NCBI GenBank assembly: GCA_938082855.1
Contig: CALKCC010000017.1
Location: 1 to 62,436 of the forward strand
Source of the DNA: an uncultured Pirellulaceae bacterium
GTDB lineage: Bacteria > Planctomycetota > Planctomycetia > Pirellulales > Pirellulaceae
Length of the DNA: 62,436 bases
Direction: 5' to 3'
Shown: piece after piece, positions 8,251 through 17,073 of the stretch
Layout of the letters: the number at the start of each line of letters is the position of its first letter
How positions within the stretch are numbered: position 1 is the first letter of the stretch
The notes under the pieces: model-generated
What the model was told of the DNA's origin: nothing
The model's database searches: none
What the model saw: the letters and a program-made list of their open reading frames with translations, nothing else
Made by a program: the position numbers and the translations under genes

Positions 8251-9594
8251 CTAAAAGGGGAAACCAAAACTAATGTACCACCTATTGGGTGTGCCATTCT
8301 TCAGTGATTCATATCGTCTTAAGGTTACGGGGGCCTGTCCTCCGACCGACCGGCCCTGTTCGTTATAACGTTGAACCCAGATTCTTAGTTCTTCGATTTT
8401 GGGCAGAGATGAACTTTTCAGTTTTTCTTTTGTTTCATCATCTAGAAAAAGATCTTCGATTGATTCGCCTTCAGGTTCACCCTGAATAAGCTCGGGCTCC
8501 TCGACTCGTGCAACTTTAATAGCCACATAGCTTTCAAAAACATTCTCTACAAAGATGTCGTAATAATATCGCATCAGATTCTTTTGAAGTCCCGTCTCTT
8601 GGCGATCCGGCGCGATACATTCTAAGTAGTGTTCATAATGTTGGTTCTGTGCGGATTTTACAAACTCCTGTAAAAGTTCTTCCGGAGTGATCTCTTTTGC
8701 TAGTGGTTTCGTCTTTGGTGTACTGGTCTTCCCGAGTTGATCCTCACCGGCATAGAATCCCGATTTTTCTGTATCGGCTTGGTATTGTGCTGCTACCATA
8801 TCAGGGACATAGATAATCTCAGGGGTAACAACCCAACCCAGATGGGCGGTGGATCCTTCAGTTCCCTTTCCAATTCGCGGTACAAGTGTTCTGACTCCGG
8901 ATATGCGGCCAACTACTTGCCACTGTGGTGGCAGCTCGAGCGAAGCGATTTGTTGTGCGCGTTTAAGGGCTTCGAAAGCACCGACAAACCCTCGGGAGCT
9001 ACAGTCTAGGTAGTAATAACCATTACTGACGGAACCACTGAAACAATACTGCTTACCTCCCTGAATGAACATGATCCCGGGGTATTCAATGTCTTTTAAG
9101 AATACATATTTCCCGATGATATCATCGAGTAGTACATCCTCAGGAGAAGGTGCGGGAAATACCGGGCTAATGACTTCGTCTTTCGTGAGCTCGTCTTTGA
9201 AAGTACTCCAAAATTCGGAAGCCTTTCGTGACAGTGTCTTACTGTTTTCATCCGCTTTTGTTCTGTAAGAAAGCATTTCTTCAGTGATTTCAATGAAGTC
9301 ACCTTTACTTGCTTTCACAACGGTACGTGCCCGGTTGAAGAGTTCCTTAACTTTTGGGTGATCCGGGAATGCCTTATATAACGCAGCGATCTTCTCAAGC
9401 GCGATCGTCCCATCTTTACCAAGTGAAAAAGGGGCACCGTTGGCAAGTTTTGCTGATCTCTCGATACCTTTTAGCTTATATTCCGCCGTCGCGATATCGA
9501 GCTTCGATGGTTCCTCTTGTGCTACTACATCTGGAAGCAGCAAAAAATACGAAAATACCAAGACCATCAATTTGATAATTAAATGTGAATTCAT
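8251..9594 (-). CDS. Secreted protein of unknown function
   Basis: This 447-residue protein has a signal peptide (MNSHLIIKLMVLVF..., cleavage near VVAQ). The first third looks helical and may contain tetratricopeptide-like helices (KIAALYKAFPDHPKVKELF). The middle contains a Gly/Tyr-rich beta segment (IMFIQGGKQYCFSG...) and the C-terminal third is acidic and ends in short beta strands. I do not recognise the family. It is the first gene of a two-gene minus-strand unit with the helical secreted protein that starts 21 bases downstream, and is divergent from the DUF1552 gene. Confidence 0.7.
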   Translation of the reverse strand: MNSHLIIKLMVLVFSYFLLLPDVVAQEEPSKLDIATAEYKLKGIERSAKLANGAPFSLGKDGTIALEKIAALYKAFPDHPKVKELFNRARTVVKASKGDFIEITEEMLSYRTKADENSKTLSRKASEFWSTFKDELTKDEVISPVFPAPSPEDVLLDDIIGKYVFLKDIEYPGIMFIQGGKQYCFSGSVSNGYYYLDCSSRGFVGAFEALKRAQQIASLELPPQWQVVGRISGVRTLVPRIGKGTEGSTAHLGWVVTPEIIYVPDMVAAQYQADTEKSGFYAGEDQLGKTSTPKTKPLAKEITPEELLQEFVKSAQNQHYEHYLECIAPDRQETGLQKNLMRYYYDIFVENVFESYVAIKVARVEEPELIQGEPEGESIEDLFLDDETKEKLKSSSLPKIEELRIWVQRYNEQGRSVGGQAPVTLRRYESLKNGTPNRWYISFGFPF

Positions 9595-9687
9595 GTTTTA
9601 GCCTGTCAGAGTATGGTGAATCTTCCGTTTGATTTTAATCCACATTACTATTTCTAGTAATAGGCGAGTTTACATAACAGAAAGTCA

Positions 9688-9738
9688 GAGACGGCTATTA
9701 TACAAACACGATTCCTTAGCTCCCTCAATAGCCGTTTC
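9688..9738. promoter_or_regulatory. Inverted repeat in the divergent promoter region
   Basis: ACGGCTATT (9691-9699) is repeated inverted at 9727-9735. With flanking pairs the stem reaches 12 bp including one G-U. It lies between two divergent transcription units (9594 minus, 9857 plus) and may be an operator or a hairpin. No T tract follows, so it does not look like a terminator. Confidence 0.35.
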
Positions 9739-9856
9739 GAGAACCTTCTCTTATACTTAGTTGAGACTGGCTATACTTGGAAAGTTAAGTCACTTGTAAT
9801 CACCGACCAATACTAATTGGTTTCACCCTTATCACTTTCTGAGAGTCTCCACTATC

Positions 9857-11114
9857 ATGAATTTTCAGAATACACTGAGTCGCCGTCATTTATTACAGGG
9901 CACTTTAAAGGGGACCACACTCGCTTTGACGCTGCCAACGTTCCAAAGTTTGTCAGCAGCGACGGCCGAGGAAGATACGTCGCCACGGCGACTAGTTTGT
10001 GTTGGCAATCACTTGGGATTCTACCCCGGTAATTTCTTCCCTTCGGAAGCTGGGAAACACTATACTCCTACCCCCACGCTCAAGCCACTTGAAACTCACC
10101 GTGACGAACTCACGGTTTTCTCGAATCTCGATCACGGCCTCAACGGAGGTCATAGGGCCGTGCAAGGGTTTCTCACGAGCATTAAGAAGAAGAGGCTGCT
10201 GGCTTTCCTGAGAAAAATATGTCTCTGGACCAAGCTGCTGCAGAACACGTTGGCAGTGCTACACGATTCCCTTCGATTAATACAGGAATCGTTAACGGAA
10301 CCGACATGTGCTGGACACGTGCGGGCGTCCACGTCCCTCCTGTTAACAACCCCGCCACACTATTCCGAGGCCTTTTCGTAAACTCCCCGGTGGAGGTGCG
10401 ACGCATCCAGGAAACTCGCCTCAAGCACCGCGGCAGCGTTTTGGACGCTCTAAGAGATTCAGCTAGAGCTCTAAATCGCACGCTCAATACTGCCGATCGC
10501 AATAAACTGGAACAGTATCTAACTTCCGTCCGTGATGTGGAACGACGATTACAAATGTCCCCGGAATGGCTCAATCGGCCAAAACCAACTCCGGAAGTGG
10601 ATGAGATCAAAGATGAAGAACGCATGCACCTTGACGAAGTTGCATTGTTTTATGACTTGATGGCATTGGCACTCCAAACAGACTCTACACGTGTCGCTAC
10701 GCTGGAGACCGGCATGGGATTCCGCACCTCTGAATTAAATCTAGACAGTTATCACGGCATTTCTCACCACGGGAAAACCGAGGGCCGTATCGACCAATTG
10801 AAAGTTGTTGAAACATTCCTGACCACCAAGCTCAGTGATTTCATTTCGAAACTGAAGGACGCACAGATCTTCGATAACACATTGATCGTGTTTGGCAGTG
10901 GTATGAGTGATGCCTCGAGCCACAGTAATCGCGATCTGCCTGTGATTCTTGCCGGAGGCGGTTGGATCACAAGGGACACTTAATCTGTCCGGAGCAACCG
11001 CAGCAACGCGTTCCACTAGCAAATCTTTGGCTATCCGTTTTGAACTGGTTTGGTACGGAGACCGAACGGTTTGGCAGAAGTACGGGTACGTTTTCTCCTA
11101 TGAAAATCGGCTAG
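9857..11114 (+). pseudogene. DUF1552 (HXXSHH) family protein broken by two single-base deletions
   Basis: The gene encodes a planctomycete DUF1552 protein with a Tat-type N terminus (SRRHLLQGTLKG) and the family motif HGISHH. The reading frame breaks twice. Near 10184-10192, in the run AAGAAGAAGAGG, the frame shifts by -1 between SIKK and EEAAGFPEKN. Near 10961-10965, GGCGGTTGG reads as if one T is missing; restoring it gives GGGLDHKGH and an ending that stops at the TAG at 11112-11114. With both repaired the product is about 419 residues, normal for the family. The partner DUF1592 gene starts 8 bases after this stop, as usual for this pair. Function is unknown; the family is exported and always associated with DUF1592-type cytochromes. 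The breaks are either true inactivation or sequencing errors. Confidence 0.85.
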
Positions 11115-11122
11115 GCTGTCTC

Positions 11123-13585
11123 ATGAAACATATCCTAACTTGTGTTGTCTTAGTGCTAGTCAGGTCCCTTACCGCGATTGGTTCCGACAAAGAAGTCTCT
11201 GCCTTTCTGACCAATCACTGTGCTCAATGTCATGGAGCAAAAACACAAAAGGCTGATCGGCGATTCGATAAGTTGCCGACAACCATTGCAAAGCTGGATG
11301 ATCTTGAGCGGTATCAGGAAATTGTCGATCAACTTAATCTTGGCACCATGCCTCCGGAAGGAGCAAAACAACCGTCGCCTGAGCAACGGGCGAGGGTCAT
11401 TACCTTCCTTACACAAAAGCTGGAGTCGGCTCGAGCCAGTTTCAAGTCGCCTCATGGACAAAGCGAATTACGACGCCTCAATTCGTGGGAATACCGTCAG
11501 ACTTTGGGAGACTTATTGGGTCTAAATGTCGATGTCTGGAATCCAGCCGAAGATTTTCCGGCAGAGGTCAAGGTGGAAGGCTTCGACAACAACGGAGCCA
11601 GTCTGGTAACTTCCGGAATCTTACTCCAACATTACTTCAAAGCAGCAGAGGAAGCGATTAAGCGTGCGACCCACTTTGAAGAACAACCTGTCTCTCGGCA
11701 TTATGCCCAGCAAACTCCGTTTTACTTCAATGGAAAAGAGGCTGAAGGCCTTCCCAAGCTGTTTCGCCCCGACCGATTCAGATTCATTCCGGATACCCCG
11801 TATACAGATCTCTATGGACGGCATTACCGAGGCGGGCACTTAGGGTTCCTGCCACTCCATCAGCAAGGAGGAGTGAAGCATAGCGGAATGTACACCATTC
11901 GCGTTCGGGCAGCCGCCCTAGGGCGAACACACGATTACGGTAAAGCACTAGACGACTTTCGCAATGGCGATCCTGTTGTGATGGAGATCGCAGCGGTCGA
12001 TCGACGTGGGAGTGTCGAGAGTACAGGAAATGTTTCCAGCATGACATCCCTGGCACGAATTGAATTGACCAACGAAGAACCTCAATGGTTTGAATGGAAC
12101 GTCTTTTTGGATTCCGGGTTTGAACCGGAAGTACGCTTTCGCAACGGTCCTCTTTCCGCAAAACGGTTGGTCCGCATGTTACTGACCGAAGCGTCCGACA
12201 AACCTGAATTCCAACCTTTACTCAATATTGAAAATAAAACCGCCAAAGCCAACGGTGTTCTCAAAGCGTATCAAGGCCCGCGCCTGCGAGTTTGGGAAAT
12301 CCAGGTTGACGGCCCACATATCGACAACTGGCCTGGGGTCGGGCATCAAAGGATTTATGGGGATCTACGACCGGAGCAATTAGATGCTGCCACGATTCCA
12401 CAACGTATTGAAGCTTTTGCCCATCACGCGTTTCGCCGACCACCGGTGGAAGGAGAATTGGAACCGATTCAACAACTGATACAGGACAAACTTAAGGAGG
12501 GTGTCGAACCACTACAGGCACTTCAACTCGGATGTCAGGCAATCTTATGTTCTCCCGGTTTCTTATACCTCAATCTCGGTGAAGGTGAGTTGAGTGAAAA
12601 TGCGTTAGCTTCACGTTTGTCTTACCTCCTCTGGTCTTCACCACCTGACCAAACACTCCTTGATCTGGCCAAAGCAGGTCAACTCAAGGCAGACTTATCT
12701 GCTCAAGTAACCCGAATGCTTGCTGATCCAAAATCAGATCGCTTCGCAACTCATTTCATACGCCGCTGGCTCGATCTGGATAACATCGGCACCATGCCTC
12801 CCTCTGCAGACTTCCTTGTTTTCTATCGTGACAATTTGGAAAATGCGATGCGAGCTGAAACCGAGATGTTCTTTCGGCATGTGCTCGACAACAATTTACC
12901 ACTTAGTGAATTCCTCGGAGCCGACTATACCTTCCTGAATCGTGAACTAGCGACACATTACGGAATTGAGGGTGTCGAGGGAAATCAGTTACGACGCGTC
13001 GAATTGAATAATGGTCATCGCGGAGGATTATTGGGACAGGGATCATTGCTCACCGCTTCGGCTAACGGAGTCGACACTTCGCCAGTGGTACGAGGCATTT
13101 ACGTACTAGAAAAACTACTGGGCTACACCCCGCCTCCACCTCCTCCAGATGTTCCTGCCATTGAGCCTGACATTCGAGGCGCTGTGACGATCCGTGAGCA
13201 GTTAGTAAAACATCGTGAAATTGCCACCTGTGCAGAATGCCATCGTAAGATAGATCCCTTGGGATTTGCGTTGGAGAACTTCGACGCCATTGGTGGCTGG
13301 CGAGATGCTTATGCAGGCAATGCGCCGATCGATGCGACTGGTCAATTACCTGGTGGTGATTCGTTCAATTCACTTTCTCAGTTTCGGTCGTTAATGATAA
13401 AACGTCAGGATCAATTCAATCGTGCGTTAACCGAGAAACTGCTGACCTATGCAACTGGACGTGAGTTGGGCATCAGCGATCGTGGAGAACTAGACCGAGT
13501 TCTGGCACAGTTTGAGCAAAGTGAAGGCGGACTCAAAGACCTCTTAACCATTTTGGTGGAAAGCTCAATTTTCCAACACAAATAA
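11123..13585 (+). CDS. DUF1587/DUF1592/DUF1588/DUF1585 planctomycete cytochrome-type protein
   Basis: This 820-residue secreted protein is chosen to start at the ATG at 11123. That codon begins a signal peptide (MKHILTCVVLVLV), whereas the longer frame from 10949 overlaps the DUF1552 gene. A c-type heme motif CAQCH lies at residues 33-37. Then come the DUF1587 region (LRRLNSWEYRQTLGDLLG), DUF1595/DUF1592 (IEAFAHHAFRRPP; ASRLSYLLWSSPPD), DUF1588 with a second CxxCH (CAECHRKIDPLGFALENFD), and DUF1585 at the C terminus (LTEKLLTYATGREL). These proteins are typical of Planctomycetota and are encoded next to DUF1552 proteins, as here. A role in extracytoplasmic redox or polymer degradation is assumed, not proven. 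Confidence 0.88.
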   Translation: MKHILTCVVLVLVRSLTAIGSDKEVSAFLTNHCAQCHGAKTQKADRRFDKLPTTIAKLDDLERYQEIVDQLNLGTMPPEGAKQPSPEQRARVITFLTQKLESARASFKSPHGQSELRRLNSWEYRQTLGDLLGLNVDVWNPAEDFPAEVKVEGFDNNGASLVTSGILLQHYFKAAEEAIKRATHFEEQPVSRHYAQQTPFYFNGKEAEGLPKLFRPDRFRFIPDTPYTDLYGRHYRGGHLGFLPLHQQGGVKHSGMYTIRVRAAALGRTHDYGKALDDFRNGDPVVMEIAAVDRRGSVESTGNVSSMTSLARIELTNEEPQWFEWNVFLDSGFEPEVRFRNGPLSAKRLVRMLLTEASDKPEFQPLLNIENKTAKANGVLKAYQGPRLRVWEIQVDGPHIDNWPGVGHQRIYGDLRPEQLDAATIPQRIEAFAHHAFRRPPVEGELEPIQQLIQDKLKEGVEPLQALQLGCQAILCSPGFLYLNLGEGELSENALASRLSYLLWSSPPDQTLLDLAKAGQLKADLSAQVTRMLADPKSDRFATHFIRRWLDLDNIGTMPPSADFLVFYRDNLENAMRAETEMFFRHVLDNNLPLSEFLGADYTFLNRELATHYGIEGVEGNQLRRVELNNGHRGGLLGQGSLLTASANGVDTSPVVRGIYVLEKLLGYTPPPPPPDVPAIEPDIRGAVTIREQLVKHREIATCAECHRKIDPLGFALENFDAIGGWRDAYAGNAPIDATGQLPGGDSFNSLSQFRSLMIKRQDQFNRALTEKLLTYATGRELGISDRGELDRVLAQFEQSEGGLKDLLTILVESSIFQHK

Positions 13586-13755
13586 TGGGGTATCACGGTC
13601 GGGTATAGCAGATTCTCACAACCTCAGTCTCGTCTACTTCAAGAATAACGATAGCGCTAGGCAGAGGTAGTCTTAAAAATGCGACTGCCTTCAAACAATT
13701 GGCACCCGACAGAAGGCGTACATACTTAAACCATATTATTTTTTATGGAGTTATT
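13586..13755. other. Intergenic region without recognised elements
   Basis: Together with the uncertain small ORF that follows, this makes up a gap of about 360 bases between two secreted-protein genes. No terminator or RNA was recognised. Confidence 0.35.
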
Positions 13756-13902
13756 ATGTACAGTCCCCCAAACAAGCTTCGGCACTCCATCCAGCAAGCT
13801 ATTCAAATTTTTAAGAAGAATCATGAGACTGAGCTAAATACGACTGAACTGAGGGAAGGACGAGATCCCCCCCTCATGCGTGGACGCATTTCAACACTAT
13901 AA
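13756..13902 (+). CDS. Possible 48-residue protein, unknown
   Basis: The ATG at 13756 is preceded at a proper distance by ATGGAG (GGAG six bases upstream). The short product (MYSPPNKLRHSIQQAIQIF...) is basic and polar with no signal peptide. The last codons run up to 42 bases before the lactonase start. No family is recognised. The ribosome binding site is the main support, so this could be a chance ORF. Confidence 0.3.
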   Translation: MYSPPNKLRHSIQQAIQIFKKNHETELNTTELREGRDPPLMRGRISTL

Positions 13903-13944
13903 TAGGTTTTGAACCTACCTACTCTTATTCGAATGGAATGCCCT

Positions 13945-15075
13945 ATGGATCGTCGGACCTTTATCGCAGCATCAACAGCAGTCGTCACATGTGGTTCGCT
14001 ACGAGCAGACGAGGAGAAACAAGTGCGAGTTTATTACGGCACCAAAAATCAGTCAGGCAGTGAAGGAATCTATACCGGAACCATGAATCTCGCCACCGGC
14101 GAGCTTTCCAATCCAGTGCTGGCAGCCAAAGCTGAAAACCCAGGATTCTTAGCTATTAATCACAGTAAGACTCACCTCTACGCTGTCGCCTCAGGACCTG
14201 CCGGACAAAAAATAGTCTCCTATAAAATCGACGCAAAATCCGGACTCTTGACCGAATTAAACAGTCAGGAAGCAGGTGGAGCAAACCCCTGTCACGTTTC
14301 GGTAGGACCTAAAGACCAGTATGTTGTCTATGCAAATTACACTGGAGGAAGCTGTGGAATGATCCCCATCGCCGACGACGGGTCTCTGGCCGCTCCCAGT
14401 AGCTTCTTTCAACACAAAGGGGGCAGTGGAGTTAATGAAGGACGTCAAGGCGAGCCCCACCCACATTCAGCCAAAACCGACCCATCCGGAAAATTCATTC
14501 TGATCCCGGATCTCGGCCAGGACAAAGTTCGCATCTACCGGATCGGAAAAGACGGGCAAAGCATGCATCCCAACTACCCTGCTTATGCCACAATGCCTCC
14601 TGGCGGCGGACCCCGCCATGTAAGTTTCTCCCCTGACGGACAGTTCATGTATGTCAATAATGAGCTCACCTCAGCCGTTACTGTCTTTGAATTTGATAAG
14701 ACTACGGGGGCAACCAATGCCATTCAGACGATTACGACTCTGCCTGCGGAGTTTGATGGAAGCAATTCCACGGCAGAAGTGTTAGTCCACCCGAACGGTA
14801 AATTCCTTTACTGTTCAAATCGAGGCCACGATAGCATCGCGTCCTTTAAGATCCACCCACGTAAAGGTCATTTACAAGCCACCGGTCACTGTAGCAGTGG
14901 CGGAAACACACCCCGTAACTTTGGCATCACTCCCGACGGAAAATTTGTCGTAGCGGCAAATCAAAGTAGCGACAATGTAGATGTCTTGAAGATTGACCCT
15001 CAAACCGGAGCACTCACCGCAGCAGGGATCAGTATCAAGGTTCCCCATTGCATTTGTGTTCGTTTCGTCGATTAA
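13945..15075 (+). CDS. Lactonase-family seven-bladed propeller (6-phosphogluconolactonase-like)
   Basis: This 376-residue protein has a Tat-like N terminus (DRRTFIAASTAVV) and a body of repeated propeller blades. Blade signatures include NPGFLAINHSKTHLYA, NPCHVSVGPKDQYVVYANY, GGGPRHVSFSPDGQFMYV, VLVHPNGKFLYCSNRG and TPRNFGITPDGKFVVAANQ. This is the lactonase family of Pfam PF10282, whose members include 6-phosphogluconolactonase and 3-carboxymuconate-cyclase-like enzymes. Export by Tat argues for a periplasmic lactonase, not the pentose-phosphate enzyme. The start at 13945 is preferred, but the in-frame ATG at 13933 is possible. A sulfatase gene begins 57 bases downstream, so the two may share a transcript. 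Confidence 0.85.
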   Translation: MDRRTFIAASTAVVTCGSLRADEEKQVRVYYGTKNQSGSEGIYTGTMNLATGELSNPVLAAKAENPGFLAINHSKTHLYAVASGPAGQKIVSYKIDAKSGLLTELNSQEAGGANPCHVSVGPKDQYVVYANYTGGSCGMIPIADDGSLAAPSSFFQHKGGSGVNEGRQGEPHPHSAKTDPSGKFILIPDLGQDKVRIYRIGKDGQSMHPNYPAYATMPPGGGPRHVSFSPDGQFMYVNNELTSAVTVFEFDKTTGATNAIQTITTLPAEFDGSNSTAEVLVHPNGKFLYCSNRGHDSIASFKIHPRKGHLQATGHCSSGGNTPRNFGITPDGKFVVAANQSSDNVDVLKIDPQTGALTAAGISIKVPHCICVRFVD

Positions 15076-15132
15076 GACTCCCGAATCAATTCCGCGTTCC
15101 ATCGATCTTTGATCGCAGCAGGCCACTTACCC

Positions 15133-17022
15133 ATGATTCGATACCTACTTTGCTTGGCAGTACTGTTCAGCTACGTCTTACCTCAGACAGTTGCCGCAGA
15201 CCGTCCGAACGTGCTTTTCATCATCGTTGATGATCTCAACGATATGCCATTGCACCCAGCCGGGAAGCCTTATGTACCGACACCCAATTTCGACCGGCTA
15301 GCACGACAGGGAGTGAGCTTCACCAATGCCCACTGCAATGACCCCATTTGTGCTCCTTCTCGTTCAAGCATGTTTACCGGACTGTATCCGCAAACTTCCA
15401 GCTTGTACTGGTTTGAAGACTACCGGCAAAATGCAATCCTCAAGAATTCCAAGACTCTGACTGAGCATTTGGCAACCAATCGCTACAACGTCTATGGTGT
15501 TGGCAAACTCTATCATGGCTTCCAGGATCCGAAGGGGTTTTATGCCAACCGAGGTCCTGCCGGTAATATTGGCCCCTGGCCATGGGATGGTACCAAAGCC
15601 AATCAACGTGGCCTTATTCCACACCCACAACAGATGTACTTTTATGCGGACGATGCCGATCCGGATATGGACTACAAGTGGGAACATACCTTTGGCCCGC
15701 TGTCGATGATCCCCGAATATGCCGTTGATCAGGCAAATAATATCCCTGGCTATAAGGGGTGGCGACTTTCCGGCCAACCCTGGAGGTACGTATCTGATGA
15801 TGATCGTGATGCAATGCCAGACGAGGTCAATGCTGCCTGGGCCGCCGATGTCCTGCAGCAAAAGCATGAGGATAAACCGTTTGTCCTGTTTACAGGATTC
15901 AGTCGAACTCATACTCCTTTGTATGCTCCTCAAAAGTACTTCGACATGTTTCCGCTGGACGAAATTGAAGTTCCCAAAGCCTGGCTTAAAGGTGACCTGA
16001 AGGACTGTGCACCGAGTTTAGGAAACACCAGCCTGTATGCGTTTCGTCGTTACCAGATGCTCTTCAATCACGAAGACCGCCCCGAGTTATTCAAGCAGTG
16101 GCTACAAGCATATATGGCCTGCGTTGCATTTATTGATGATCAGGTAGGAACGGTTCTCGATGCCTTGGAAGCTAGCCCACATGCAGATAATACAATCGTG
16201 TTTCTAACCAGCGACCACGGTTTTCATGTTGGCGGGAAAGATGCCCTCTACAAGCAGACACTGTGGGACAGTGGAACAAGAATTCCGTTTATCGTGTCAG
16301 GACTGGAAGGCATGCCAGAAGGTGTCACTTGTGAGCAGCCCATTTCACTGATTGACGTTTATCCAACGTTTATCGATCTGTGTGATCTGCCTCTGGATCC
16401 TCATCAGGGGCGTTCCGGGTATCCACTCGATGGCCACAGTATCAAACCACTCATACTCGATCCTGCTGATTCCGCCGGAAAGTGGACAGGGCCAGAGGTC
16501 GCCATAACAGCCTTGCCCGGTAAAGACCACAGTCAACATCGGGAACACATCGGAACACTCTACCCGCACTTTTCTGTACGAGCGAAAGACTGGCGATACA
16601 GCCTAACCTCTGATGGTCAGGAAGAGCTCTATTTCTATGTAAATGATCCACACGAATTTGTGAACTTAGCCAACAAGAAAAAGTATGCTCCGATCAAAGC
16701 CTACTTCAAAGAACAACTCATCCATCTGCGTGATGGTGACAATTGGTTGGAAATCAGTTCCCTACCAACGATTGAACTATCTGCATTTGAAATCATCGCC
16801 GAAACCAAAGGTAAGTCATCGCTTACCTTGGGTGAAACTGTTGTCGCCGACATCAATACATCAGGTTGGACCCCCGTCCGAATTCGTGTAGCGGGCAACC
16901 GAAGTCAAGTTTGGCTGGACCATCGAGTCTACTCAGATAAGATCTATGAGACCGATCTGTCAGCTGGAAAACTGACTAGCAGTAACATGCAATTACGAAA
17001 TATCCGAATCAGAAAACTCTAG
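15133..17022 (+). CDS. Secreted sulfatase (iduronate-2-sulfatase-like)
   Basis: This 629-residue type I sulfatase has a signal peptide (MIRYLLCLAVLFSYVLP, cleavage near TVAA) and the metal-binding start DRPNVLFIIVDDLND. The formylglycine site CAPSR (Cys73) is in the context CAPSRSSMFTGLYPQ, which a formylglycine-generating enzyme would modify. The metal-site motif TSDHGFHVGGKDALYKQTLWD is typical of the iduronate-2-sulfatase-like subgroup. These enzymes remove sulfate from sulfated sugars outside the cytoplasm. The last about 80 residues (TIELSAFEIIA... to MQLRNIRIRKL) look like the end of a DUF1080-type sugar-binding jelly roll, an unusual tail. The start at 15133 is set by the signal peptide. 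It is followed 51 bases later by a DUF1549/DUF1553 gene. Confidence 0.9.
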   Translation: MIRYLLCLAVLFSYVLPQTVAADRPNVLFIIVDDLNDMPLHPAGKPYVPTPNFDRLARQGVSFTNAHCNDPICAPSRSSMFTGLYPQTSSLYWFEDYRQNAILKNSKTLTEHLATNRYNVYGVGKLYHGFQDPKGFYANRGPAGNIGPWPWDGTKANQRGLIPHPQQMYFYADDADPDMDYKWEHTFGPLSMIPEYAVDQANNIPGYKGWRLSGQPWRYVSDDDRDAMPDEVNAAWAADVLQQKHEDKPFVLFTGFSRTHTPLYAPQKYFDMFPLDEIEVPKAWLKGDLKDCAPSLGNTSLYAFRRYQMLFNHEDRPELFKQWLQAYMACVAFIDDQVGTVLDALEASPHADNTIVFLTSDHGFHVGGKDALYKQTLWDSGTRIPFIVSGLEGMPEGVTCEQPISLIDVYPTFIDLCDLPLDPHQGRSGYPLDGHSIKPLILDPADSAGKWTGPEVAITALPGKDHSQHREHIGTLYPHFSVRAKDWRYSLTSDGQEELYFYVNDPHEFVNLANKKKYAPIKAYFKEQLIHLRDGDNWLEISSLPTIELSAFEIIAETKGKSSLTLGETVVADINTSGWTPVRIRVAGNRSQVWLDHRVYSDKIYETDLSAGKLTSSNMQLRNIRIRKL

Positions 17023-17073
17023 TTCTCTCTTTCCCATTACTCCTATCCACACAAACGCTAATCTCAGACAATC

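Noticed and set aside
10184-10192. Programmed -1 frameshift in the DUF1552 gene
   Set aside because: The site AAGAAGAAGAGG is not a classic X XXY YYZ slippery heptamer and a second independent shift would be needed at about 10963. Decay or sequencing error is simpler.
10949-11122. Longer N terminus for the first DUF1592 protein
   Set aside because: This part overlaps the DUF1552 C terminus in another frame and has no signal-peptide character; the ATG at 11123 begins a proper signal.
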